The translations under genes were made by a program, and so were the position numbers. The notes under the pieces are model-generated. The model was given only the letters and a program-made list of their open reading frames with translations, was not told the DNA's origin and searched no databases. A stretch of DNA of 64,000 nucleotides. Source: UBA1724 sp051884615. Lineage in GTDB: Bacteria; Verrucomicrobiota; Lentisphaeria; Oligosphaerales; Oligosphaeraceae. The stretch is taken from positions 1 to 64,000 of the forward strand of contig JBJEVT010000013.1 in the NCBI GenBank assembly GCA_051884615.1. Direction: 5' to 3'. Numbering within the stretch: position 1 is the stretch's first letter; every line of letters begins with the position of its first letter. This document shows, piece by piece, positions 1 to 8,337 of this stretch.

Positions 1-7
1 CTGCCGC

Positions 8-1870
8 ATGGTGGGCATGGTGGCCACCGGATTGGAGGGCGGGTCGGCCTCCCCGGCGCCCGCCCCCATGGTCCAGATGGCGGAGCAGCCCGCGCCCGCC
101 CCTGAAGCGGTCCCGGCCCTCCCGGAGAACGTCCCCCAGGAGGAGGAAGAGGAACCTGCGGGAGAGGGCGGCGCCTTCGACCGGCAGACCGCCAAAATCG
201 GAAAATATGTGGAGACCGCCAACCAGTGGCTGGCGCGGATGGGGCTTCCCCAGGTGGACCGGGGCGACGGCGTGCATCTGACCCGGGGAATCGTCATCGT
301 CCTTCTGGCGGGCCTGGGCATCTTCTTCCTGATGCAGGCGCTGGCCATCCTGGGAAACCGGTATTGCCTGAAGTGGCTGGGAGCCCGGGTGGTCACGGAC
401 ATGCGGGGCGCCCTCTACAACCACCTCCTGGACCAGTCCCAGGCATTCTACGCCCGGAAGGACATGGCGGTGGGCACCCTCATCAGCCGGTGCACCAACG
501 ACATCAACGCGGTGGAGAGCATCATCTCCAACAACTTCCCCGAGCTCATCGTCGCCCCCATCCAGATCCTGGCGGCGGGCTCCTATCTGGTGCTTACCGC
601 CGTGGAGGCCCACCTGGACTGGAAGTTCGGCCTGGTGGTTCTTCTGATGCTGGCCGCCATCTTCCCCCTCTACGGCCTCTGCCGTCTGCTGAAGCGCTTT
701 GAACACCGGGTGCTGGACGGCGTGGCGGTGGTGACGGACCGGATGCAGGAGAGCTTCTCCGGCATCAAGGTGATCCGCGCCTTCCGTCAGGAGGAGCGGG
801 AGAAGGAGGCGTTCCGTCAGACCAACGAGCGGTATTTCCGCGCCCTGCGCCGCGCCATCCGGGCCGAGGTGGCGGTGCCTCCCATCCTCCAGGTCGCCGC
901 CATGGTGCTGGCGGGGGTCTTCATCTGGCTCTGCTACGTCCACGGCCTCACCCTGGGCGTGCTGGGGGGGATGGCTTTCGCCGCCCAGAGCATGTACAAG
1001 CCCATCAAGGACCTGGTGAAGGTCAACGCCGGCCTCCAGAAGGGCGCCGCCGCCGCCGAACGCTTCTTCCAGGTCATGGACCAGGACCACTCCCTGCCCG
1101 TCTCCCCCAATCCCCGCCATGTCCAGGGATTCCGGGAGGAAATCCAGTTCCATGACGTCTCCTTCCGCTACACCCCCGAGGGACAGGACATCCTCCAAAA
1201 CCTGAATCTCCGCATCCGCAAGGGCGAGATGGTGGCTCTGGTGGGCCAGACCGGCAGCGGCAAGAGCACCATCGCCAATCTCCTGGCGCGCTTCTACGAT
1301 CCCTCCCGGGGCTCGGTGACCCTGGATGGCGTGGACCTCCGGGAACTGGATGTGACCGATTTCCGAAATCTGGTGGGCGTGGTCTCCCAGGACACCTTCC
1401 TCTTCAACACCACCATCGAGGAAAACATCCGCTACGGACGCCCCGAGGCCACCCGGGAACAGGTGGAGGAGGCGGCGCGCCAGGCCAACGCCCTGGCCTT
1501 CATCCAGGAACACCCCGACGGATTCCAGCGCATCGTGGGCGAACGGGGAGACCTCCTCTCCGGAGGCCAGAAACAGCGCATCGCCATCGCCCGCGCCATC
1601 CTCCGCAATCCCCCCATCCTGATTCTGGACGAGGCCACCAGCGCCCTGGACACCGTCACGGAACGCCTGGTCCAGGAGGCGTTGAACAACGTGATGCGCA
1701 ACCGGACGGTCCTTGCCATCGCCCACCGTCTCTCCACCGTCCAAGCCGCCTCCTGCATCCTGGTGCTGGAGAAGGGCCAGGTGGTGGAGAGGGGCACGGA
1801 CGCCCAGCTGCGACAGGCCGGCGGCATCTACAGCCGTCTGGCGCAGCTCCAGCGCCCCGAGGTCTCCTAG
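8..1870 (+). CDS. ABC exporter, fused permease and ATPase (MsbA/LmrA type), probably 5' partial
   Basis: This is a half-transporter that would dimerise in the inner membrane and export lipid, peptide or drug substrates using ATP. A transmembrane helix lies at about residues 95-115, followed by the exporter membrane domain. The ATPase domain has Walker A GQTGSGKST (413-421), the signature LSGGQ (517-521) and Walker B ILILDE (537-542). The first 90 residues are a Pro/Glu-rich linker with no first membrane helix. The frame is open to the left edge of the window, so the true start and TM1 probably lie upstream and the Met used here may be internal. The substrate cannot be told from sequence. Family call is firm; the start is not. 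Confidence 0.9.
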   Translation: MVGMVATGLEGGSASPAPAPMVQMAEQPAPAPEAVPALPENVPQEEEEEPAGEGGAFDRQTAKIGKYVETANQWLARMGLPQVDRGDGVHLTRGIVIVLLAGLGIFFLMQALAILGNRYCLKWLGARVVTDMRGALYNHLLDQSQAFYARKDMAVGTLISRCTNDINAVESIISNNFPELIVAPIQILAAGSYLVLTAVEAHLDWKFGLVVLLMLAAIFPLYGLCRLLKRFEHRVLDGVAVVTDRMQESFSGIKVIRAFRQEEREKEAFRQTNERYFRALRRAIRAEVAVPPILQVAAMVLAGVFIWLCYVHGLTLGVLGGMAFAAQSMYKPIKDLVKVNAGLQKGAAAAERFFQVMDQDHSLPVSPNPRHVQGFREEIQFHDVSFRYTPEGQDILQNLNLRIRKGEMVALVGQTGSGKSTIANLLARFYDPSRGSVTLDGVDLRELDVTDFRNLVGVVSQDTFLFNTTIEENIRYGRPEATREQVEEAARQANALAFIQEHPDGFQRIVGERGDLLSGGQKQRIAIARAILRNPPILILDEATSALDTVTERLVQEALNNVMRNRTVLAIAHRLSTVQAASCILVLEKGQVVERGTDAQLRQAGGIYSRLAQLQRPEVS

Positions 1871-1929
1871 CCGCCCCGCCTCCCCCCCTTTCCCCCTCAT
1901 CCCGTCCCCTTTCACGGAGAACTCCCACG

Positions 1930-3045
1930 ATGTCTGAATCCCTGAACCGCAAGACCTACCTCACCCAGAACAAGGGCGAGTATCCCCAGACCACCGATTT
2001 CGGCGGCGTCGCCTATGTGAAGGTGGACGACCTGCGCTACGGCACCAACCCCCACCAGACCGCCGCCTACTACAAGCCCGTCCAGGCCACGGATTGCGTC
2101 ATCGGCGACATGAAGGTGCTGAAGACCGGAAAGAACGGCCTCTCCCAGACCAATCTGGAGGACATCAGCTACTCCCTGAACATTGTGAAGTATTTCGCCC
2201 AGCCCGCCTGCGCCTGCATGAAGCATGTGAATCCCTGCGGCGCCGCCGTGGGACGGGACGGGGAGACCCTCTGCCAGGTCTATGTGAAGGCCCGGGACTG
2301 CGACCCCCGCGCCGCCTTCGGCTCCGTCATCGCCTTCAACCGCCCCGTGGACCAGGAGACCGCCCGGGAGATCATGACCACCTTCGTGGAATGTGTGGTG
2401 GCGCCCGGCTTCACCCCCGAGGCCATGGCTGTCTTCTCCAACCCCGACGTGACCCTGAACAAGCAGATCCGCATCCTCCAGTGCGGCGACCTGGACCGCC
2501 TCCCCAAGTTCGTGGGGGACGACACCACGGGACACCGCACCGTGAAGGTGCTGGCGGACGGCTCCCTGGTGGTGGCCGATCCCCTGCTGACCCATCTCCG
2601 GGGCGTCCAGGATCTGAAGCCCGCCTCCGCGGACAGCAAGACCCTGGGCCATGTGGAGAGCACCGTCCAGGCCACCGACTCCCAGAAGCAGGACCTGGTC
2701 ACCGCCTGGTACATCAACATCTCCGTCCGCTCCAACGGCGTGGTCATGGTGAAGAACGGCGGCACCCTGTGCGTGGGCACGGGCGAGCAGGACCGGGTGG
2801 GCGCCGTGGAGAAGGCCATCGAGAAATTCCGGAAATACGAAGGCAAGGAGACCTTCCAGGACTGCGTCATGGCGTCCGACGGCTTCTTCCCCTTCTACGA
2901 CGGCGTGGAGGTGGCGGCCAAGGCGGGCGTCACCGCCATCATCGCCCCCGCCGGCTCCATCAAGGACGCCGAGGTGATCCAGCGGGCCAACGAGCTTGGC
3001 GTCGCCCTCTATCACGCCCCCGAGCGGGTCTTCTCCCACCACTAG
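1930..3045 (+). CDS. AICAR transformylase, stand-alone PurH-like domain
   Basis: The protein corresponds to the formyltransferase half of PurH, which transfers a formyl group from 10-formyl-THF to AICAR in the penultimate step of IMP synthesis. It has 371 residues against about 520 for bifunctional PurH, and the N-terminal MGS-like IMP cyclohydrolase domain is absent. The conserved KHVNPCG motif is present, with the Lys-His pair known to be catalytic in the family at residues 98-99. A GGAGA ribosome site at 1916-1920 lies 9 bases before the ATG and supports the start. Cyclohydrolase activity would have to come from another gene outside this window. It may be cotranscribed with parC, 27 bases downstream. 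Confidence 0.85.
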   Translation: MSESLNRKTYLTQNKGEYPQTTDFGGVAYVKVDDLRYGTNPHQTAAYYKPVQATDCVIGDMKVLKTGKNGLSQTNLEDISYSLNIVKYFAQPACACMKHVNPCGAAVGRDGETLCQVYVKARDCDPRAAFGSVIAFNRPVDQETAREIMTTFVECVVAPGFTPEAMAVFSNPDVTLNKQIRILQCGDLDRLPKFVGDDTTGHRTVKVLADGSLVVADPLLTHLRGVQDLKPASADSKTLGHVESTVQATDSQKQDLVTAWYINISVRSNGVVMVKNGGTLCVGTGEQDRVGAVEKAIEKFRKYEGKETFQDCVMASDGFFPFYDGVEVAAKAGVTAIIAPAGSIKDAEVIQRANELGVALYHAPERVFSHH

Positions 3046-3072
3046 GCGACACCGCCTTGCCCTTGCGCTTCT

Positions 3073-5625
3073 ATGGCCGACACGGAAGACATGGATAAAC
3101 TGCCCCCCGACGCCCTTCCTCCCGAGGAGGAGGAGGAGGCGTTGACGGAGGGGGAGGGCGCTTCTCCGGGGGGGATTCCCCCGGAGCTGCTCCCGGACGC
3201 CTCGGAGGACGGGGGCGCGGACGCCCTTCGCCAGATCATGGAGCACAACTTCATGGTCTACGCCGAGTATGTGATCCGGGAGCGGGCCATCCCCGATGTG
3301 GACGACGGCTTGAAGCCCGTCCAGCGGCGCATCCTCCATACCCTCTTCACCATCGACGACGGCAGGATGCACAAGGTCAACAGCGTGGTGGGCGAGGCCA
3401 TGAAGTACCATCCCCACGGCGACGCCTCCATCAGCGACGCCCTGGTGGTGCTGGCCAACAAGGAATATTTCATTGATCGCCAGGGAAACTTCGGCAACAT
3501 CTTCACCGGGGATCCCGCCGCCGCCGGACGATACATCGAGTGCCGTCTCAACGCCTTCGGCAAGGCGGTGCTCTTCAATCCCGCCGTGACCCAGTATGTG
3601 GATTCCTACGACGGGCGCACCAAGGAGCCGGTGGTGCTGCCCTCCAAGGTGCCCACGTTGCTGATGCTGGGGCAGGATGGCGTGGCGGTGAGCATGGCCA
3701 CCCACGTCTTCCCCCACAATTTCCCGGAGCTGCTCCAGGCGGAAATCGCCATCCTCCGGAACGAGCCCTTCCAGCTCTACCCCGATTTCCCCACGGGCGG
3801 CCTCATGGACGTCTCGGGATACGATGATGGCAGGGGGAAGATCCAGGTGCGCGCCCGCATCGAGGCCGACGGGGAGAAGAAGGTGATCATCCGGGAGGTG
3901 CCCGCCGGCTCCACCACCGAATTGCTCATCAATTCCATCGAGGAGGCCGCCCGGAAGGGAAAGCTCAAGATGGCCGCCATCAATGATTTCACCGCCTCCC
4001 AGGTGCATATCGAGATCACCCTGACGCGGGGCATTCATGCGGCGGAGACCATCCAGGAACTCTACGCCTACACCGACTGCCAGAAGACCCTCCACTCCAC
4101 CATCCTGGTCATCCAGGACAACCAGCCCGTGGAGCTGACGGTCAGCCAGGTGCTGCGCCGCAATGTGAGCCGACTGCTGGAGATTCTGAAGGCAGAGGAG
4201 GAACTGGCGCTGCAGAACGAGCGGGAGAACATCCAGAAACTCTCCCTGGAGCGGATCTTCATCGAGAACCGCATCTACAAGCGCATCGAGAAATGCGCCA
4301 CCCTCCCCAAGATCCACGAGGCGGTGCTGGAGGGCCTGAAACCCTTCCGGGACCAGCTGCTGCGGGATGTCACCCAGGAGGATGTGGAACGCCTCCTCCA
4401 AATCCCCATTCGCCGCATCTCCGTCTACGATCTGGCCAAGAACCAGAAGGATGTGGACGCCCTCATGCTGGCCATGAAGGAGACCCAGGAACACCTGGCC
4501 CGTCTCACGGAATACGCCGTCTCCTATCTCCAGGGACTCTTGGAGCAGTATGGCCCCCTCTTCCCCAGAAAGACCAAGATCACGAGATTCCAGGAGGTGG
4601 ACCGGAAGGAAATCGCCCGCAGGGATGTGAAGGTCTTTCACGACCGGGTCAACGGCTTCGTGGGCACCGGCGTCAAAGCCTCCAGCAAGGACGCGGAACC
4701 CCTCCTCTGCACCCAGTACGACCGCCTGATGATCCTCCGGGGAGACGGCACCTGCCAGGTGCTCCCCATCGAGGCGAAAACCTATGTGGGACAGGCAAAG
4801 TTCCTCTTCCTCTACGACAAGGATCAGGTCTACTCCATTCTCTACCGGAACAAGAAGGAGGGAACCTGGTTCGCCAAACGCTTCCAGGTGGGCCAGTTCG
4901 TCCTCTCCCGGGAATACCATGTGATTCCCGAGGGCTGCGTCATCGAGGCGCTCTACACCAACGCCAATGTGGTCCTCTCCCTGGAACTGGCCACCAACCG
5001 CCGCCGCTCCTACAAGGATATCCGGGTGGAGTTCGCCAACATCCCCCTGAGAGGACGGGAGGCCCGGGGATTCAAACTCACCCACTATCCCGTGGTGAAG
5101 GTCAATGTCCTGGAACGGGGACAGCAAGCCCCCGCCGAATCCCCCGCCGAATCCGCCAAGCCGGAGGAGCCCGCCGCCAAGCCGGAGGAGCCCGCCGCCA
5201 AGCCGGCGGAACCTCCCAAGCCGGAGGAGCCCGCCAAGCCGGAGGAACCTCCCAGGCCGGAGGAACCTCCCAAGGGGAAGAAACCCGCCAAGAGAAAGGA
5301 GTCTCCCAAGCCGGGGAAATCTGTCAAAGCGGTGGAACCTGTCAAAGCGGTGGAGCCCCCCAAAGCAGAGGAGCCTCCCAAAGCGGTGGAGCCCCCCAAA
5401 GCGGAGGAACCTCCCAAAGCGGAGGAACCTCCCAAAGCGGAGGAGCCTGTCAAGCCGGAGGAGCCGCCCAAGCCGGAGGAGCCGCCCAAGCCGGAGGAGC
5501 CTCCCAAAGCGGAGGAAACTCCCAAAGCGGAGGAGCCGCCCAAGCCGGAGGAGCCTGTCAAGCCGGAGGAGTCTTCCGCTTCCGGGCAGCAACTGCGGCA
5601 GGTGGATCTTCCCTTCTTCCTGTAG
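3073..5625 (+). CDS. parC: DNA topoisomerase IV/gyrase A-type subunit with long KPEEP tail
   Basis: This is the type IIA topoisomerase DNA breakage-reunion subunit. The winged-helix/tower core starts near residue 56 after an acidic N-terminal extension. The active-site tyrosine is Y154 in GRYIEC, and the HPHGD motif is nearby. The C-terminal region (about 510-690) is short for a full GyrA pinwheel and lacks a clear GyrA box, so topo IV A (as in chlamydial ParC-like proteins) fits better than gyrase A. Residues about 696-836 are low-complexity Pro-Lys-Glu repeats, and the chain ends in QVDLPFFL, which resembles a sliding-clamp-binding peptide. No Shine-Dalgarno is seen before the ATG. The partner B subunit is not in the window. 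ParC versus GyrA is the main uncertainty. Confidence 0.85.
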   Translation: MADTEDMDKLPPDALPPEEEEEALTEGEGASPGGIPPELLPDASEDGGADALRQIMEHNFMVYAEYVIRERAIPDVDDGLKPVQRRILHTLFTIDDGRMHKVNSVVGEAMKYHPHGDASISDALVVLANKEYFIDRQGNFGNIFTGDPAAAGRYIECRLNAFGKAVLFNPAVTQYVDSYDGRTKEPVVLPSKVPTLLMLGQDGVAVSMATHVFPHNFPELLQAEIAILRNEPFQLYPDFPTGGLMDVSGYDDGRGKIQVRARIEADGEKKVIIREVPAGSTTELLINSIEEAARKGKLKMAAINDFTASQVHIEITLTRGIHAAETIQELYAYTDCQKTLHSTILVIQDNQPVELTVSQVLRRNVSRLLEILKAEEELALQNERENIQKLSLERIFIENRIYKRIEKCATLPKIHEAVLEGLKPFRDQLLRDVTQEDVERLLQIPIRRISVYDLAKNQKDVDALMLAMKETQEHLARLTEYAVSYLQGLLEQYGPLFPRKTKITRFQEVDRKEIARRDVKVFHDRVNGFVGTGVKASSKDAEPLLCTQYDRLMILRGDGTCQVLPIEAKTYVGQAKFLFLYDKDQVYSILYRNKKEGTWFAKRFQVGQFVLSREYHVIPEGCVIEALYTNANVVLSLELATNRRRSYKDIRVEFANIPLRGREARGFKLTHYPVVKVNVLERGQQAPAESPAESAKPEEPAAKPEEPAAKPAEPPKPEEPAKPEEPPRPEEPPKGKKPAKRKESPKPGKSVKAVEPVKAVEPPKAEEPPKAVEPPKAEEPPKAEEPPKAEEPVKPEEPPKPEEPPKPEEPPKAEETPKAEEPPKPEEPVKPEESSASGQQLRQVDLPFFL
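5158..5580 (+). repeat. In-frame PKPEE/PKAEE-coding tandem repeat array
   Basis: A degenerate array built on a 15-base unit (five codons, Pro-Lys-Pro/Ala-Glu-Glu) encodes the disordered tail of the topoisomerase subunit. A basic island (GKKPAKRKESPKPGKS) interrupts it. All frames are open here because of the repeat, which creates long spurious reading frames on both strands. Confidence 0.9.
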
Positions 5626-5681
5626 AGTCCCGGGAAAGGGGCGCCTTTCTTCCGGGGATTTTTCCAGCTTTCTGTGAACGT

Positions 5682-6632
5682 ATGAAGAATCGTCTCTTCC
5701 TTCTTGTCCTGGTGTTTCTGGGGATGACCGCGGGCATCTTCGCCCAGTCTCCGGAGGTACGCCGTCAGGTCCTGGGCACGCCGCCTCCCGCCGCCCCGGC
5801 TCCCAAGGCGGTTCCGTCCCTGTTTCCCCTGGGGATGCCCCAGCCGTTGCTGACGGTCCCCGCGCCGGCACCCAAGGCGCCTGCGCCCCGGGTGGTGCCC
5901 CGCACGGCCCCCTTCCTTCCCTCCTTCTCCCTGGGCGGCACCCTGGCTTCCCGATACATCCGGGAGGGGTGGTGCCGGAACTCCTCTCCCGTGGCCATCT
6001 TCCAGGGGGAGATTCAGGAAAGCGGCCTCTATCTGGGTCTTCAGGAAGTCTACAACTTCTCCGATCGGGCGGGGCGGGGGCGCCACTTCCAGGACAGCCG
6101 CCTCTATCTGGGCTATGCCATGTCCTTCGGGGACACGGGGTTCCTGGGGCCGGTGACGGTGGATGTGTGCTGGACCTACAATGCCTATCCCGGCCATTCC
6201 CGGGAGAATTCCGGAAGTCTGGCCCTGTCGCTGCAGCTGGAGGAGTTCTGGCGGGGGGAACGCCTTGCCCTGACCGGCGCCCTCTCCCTGGAGCACAACT
6301 ACGGCAAGAACCAAACCTTCGCCGTGACGGAGGCCACCCTCCATTGCGCCATCCGGGAGGACGGTGCTTTGATGTGGGAAAACTCCCTGGCTCTCTTCTG
6401 GGGAGACAGCCGCCGGATGCGCGCCCTGACCCAGGAGGACTGCGGCGGCAACGCCCTCTATACCCTCTCCCTCGCCAGCAGCCTGCCCTGGGAAGTGGGC
6501 CAATGGGTGATCGCCCCCTTCCTGGAGGCGGATTTCCATCCCGACAGCCGGGCAAGAAAGGCCGCCAAACGGGATGACTTCAACGCCGCCGCCACCGTCA
6601 CCGCCGGTCTGCGGGTGAGCCGGCACTTCTAA
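5682..6632 (+). CDS. Secreted outer-membrane beta-barrel-like protein
   Basis: This 316-residue protein has a clear signal peptide (MKNRLFLLVLVFLGMTAGIFAQ, cleavage near residue 22), a Pro/Ala-rich linker to about residue 85, then alternating hydrophobic strands. It starts with a glycine-rich strand (SFSLGGTLASRYI) and ends in an aromatic residue (RVSRHF), as outer-membrane barrels do. The frame is open far upstream through the parC repeats, and ATG 5682 was chosen because it begins the signal peptide. It lies 56 bases after parC. No family was recognised beyond porin or autotransporter-like barrel. Its function is unknown; a channel or structural outer-membrane role is inferred. Confidence 0.65.
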   Translation: MKNRLFLLVLVFLGMTAGIFAQSPEVRRQVLGTPPPAAPAPKAVPSLFPLGMPQPLLTVPAPAPKAPAPRVVPRTAPFLPSFSLGGTLASRYIREGWCRNSSPVAIFQGEIQESGLYLGLQEVYNFSDRAGRGRHFQDSRLYLGYAMSFGDTGFLGPVTVDVCWTYNAYPGHSRENSGSLALSLQLEEFWRGERLALTGALSLEHNYGKNQTFAVTEATLHCAIREDGALMWENSLALFWGDSRRMRALTQEDCGGNALYTLSLASSLPWEVGQWVIAPFLEADFHPDSRARKAAKRDDFNAAATVTAGLRVSRHF

Positions 6633-6689
6633 AGGGAGGACGAGGCCCATGTCCCACTCCTTCCGCTCTTCCCAGGGGGGAAGCCTGTG

Positions 6690-8036
6690 ATGGAATCCCT
6701 CCGGGAGACTCTGCAGGAACGGGAATTCCCCCATTGGAGGAGAAATCTGGCGGTCCTCTGGTGCGCCCAGTTCATCTCCCTGTGCGGATTCTCCCTGTCC
6801 GTCCCCTTCGCACCCTATTTTCTCCGGGAATTGGCTCCCGGAGCCAGCGAACCCCGCATCCGGCTCTATGCGGGACTCTCCTCCCTCCTGACCCAAGTCG
6901 CCTTCGCCGTGGCCGCCCCCCTGTGGGGATGGGTGGCGGACCGCTATGGACGAAAGCGCATGGTGCTGCGGGCGGCCTCCATGGGGGCCGTGGTCCTGGG
7001 CTTCATGGGATTCTGCCAGCATGCCTGGCAATTCCTCTTCCTCCGCTTCCTCCAGGGGTGCTTCACCGGCACCATTGCCGCCTCCACCACCCTGGTGGCC
7101 TGCAACACCCCGCGGCACCGCTCCGGCTTCGCCCTGGGAATGCTCTCCAGCTCCATCTTCTCCGGGGACATGACCGGACTGCTTCTGGGGGGCGTCCTGT
7201 CGGAACGCTTCGGCTTCCGGAACTCCTTCCACGTCTCCTGCTGCCTCCTGGTGGTCACCACCCTGACGGTCTTCCTCCTGGTGCGGGAGCGCTTCACGCC
7301 CCCGCCGCCTCCCTCCCCCCAGGCGCCTCCCTCCTCCCCCAAGGGACGCTGGCGGGAGACCTGGCAATGGACCCTCCTGCCCGCCTTGCCGGTGCTGTGC
7401 ATCTATGGCGCCCACTCCCTGGCACGCCTGATGGACCAGTCCCAGATCGCCCTCTATGTGGAGGAATTGAATGGCGGGACGGGCTTTCCCGGCCGGGAAT
7501 TGTACACGGGATGGATCATGGGGGCCGGCGCCCTGGGAGCCGTGCTGGCGGGCTTCATCCTGGCACGGCACATCGACGCCCGTGCCGCCGCCATCGCCCA
7601 GTGGCTGGGAGGCATTGCGGGGAGCGCGGTGCTGATCATGGCGCTCCTCCCCTTCATTCTGCCCGCCACCCCCAGGATCCAGCCCTTCGGCTTCGCCCGG
7701 GAGACCACCTGGGCCGTCATGGCCATGATCCCCCTCCGCTTCCTCATGGTCTTCTGCGCCGGCGGCATGGAGCCCATCTGCACCGCCTGGATCTCCAAGG
7801 TCACCGAACCCGCCCGCCGGGGCGTGATGTTCGGATATGCCCAGGCGGTACGCTCCTGCGGCTCCGGGCTGGGGCACCTGGGGGCCTGCGTCCTGGCGCC
7901 GCTCCTGGGGGTCAATTCCGTCTATTGGACCATCCCCCTGGCTTTCTTCGCCACGTCGGCCATGGTGGCTGCCTTCCAGGGCAAGATCCAGCGCCGGATG
8001 CGCCAGGTGGAAGCCATGGGAGCGGAAACGTCTTGA
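6690..8036 (+). CDS. Major facilitator superfamily transporter
   Basis: An inner-membrane secondary transporter of 448 residues with about 12 hydrophobic helices in two halves. The MFS loop 2-3 signature appears as GWVADRYGRKRM, and the half with RFGFRNSFHVSCC matches the equivalent region. A Pro-rich cytoplasmic loop near residues 205-220 separates the halves. The start could be GTG 6687 or ATG 6690; the AGGGGGG stretch at about 6674-6680 suits ATG 6690. Its neighbours give no clear substrate; the downstream glycosidases make a sugar or drug exporter equally possible. Confidence 0.8.
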   Translation: MESLRETLQEREFPHWRRNLAVLWCAQFISLCGFSLSVPFAPYFLRELAPGASEPRIRLYAGLSSLLTQVAFAVAAPLWGWVADRYGRKRMVLRAASMGAVVLGFMGFCQHAWQFLFLRFLQGCFTGTIAASTTLVACNTPRHRSGFALGMLSSSIFSGDMTGLLLGGVLSERFGFRNSFHVSCCLLVVTTLTVFLLVRERFTPPPPPSPQAPPSSPKGRWRETWQWTLLPALPVLCIYGAHSLARLMDQSQIALYVEELNGGTGFPGRELYTGWIMGAGALGAVLAGFILARHIDARAAAIAQWLGGIAGSAVLIMALLPFILPATPRIQPFGFARETTWAVMAMIPLRFLMVFCAGGMEPICTAWISKVTEPARRGVMFGYAQAVRSCGSGLGHLGACVLAPLLGVNSVYWTIPLAFFATSAMVAAFQGKIQRRMRQVEAMGAETS

Positions 8037-8337
8037 TCCGACCGTCCAACCTATCCCGCGGCCGTCCCCTGACGAGGCGGCAGGGTCGAAAACTCGGCGT
8101 CGTGGCCATCTTCATGGCAGCCTGGCAGGGAACCACGGGAGGAGCCAACCCCGGACTCCTGGGAATCCGGGGGCGTTTGACCGCAGGCCGTCGGCGGTCC
8201 TCTCCGCCTCCAGCCTCTCTTGTTCGCCGTAAATATCCCAAAATCCCCCGGCGGGGAAAGGCGTTTTTTGGGGGAGGGGCTATTTTGAGGAAACGCCTGA
8301 TTCTCCCTCTCTCCTCTTTGCCTGCCTGGAGTCTTCT
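8037..8337 (+). other. Intergenic spacer of 301 bases with a weak hairpin
   Basis: No gene or RNA was recognised here. There is a 7-bp inverted repeat CCCCGGA/TCCGGGG at 8149-8155 and 8166-8172, with no U-run behind it, so its role as a terminator is doubtful. The end of the spacer is pyrimidine-rich right up to the GH29 start codon. Confidence 0.4.

Noticed and set aside
1912..6555. A 1547-codon open frame on the minus strand opposite purH and parC
   Set aside because: It is antisense to clear genes and made of Gly/Leu/Arg-rich low-complexity sequence; high GC and the KPEEP repeat remove stops.
8149..8172. Hairpin after the first MFS gene as a terminator
   Set aside because: The stem is only 7 bp and no U-run follows; kept only as a note in the spacer entry.
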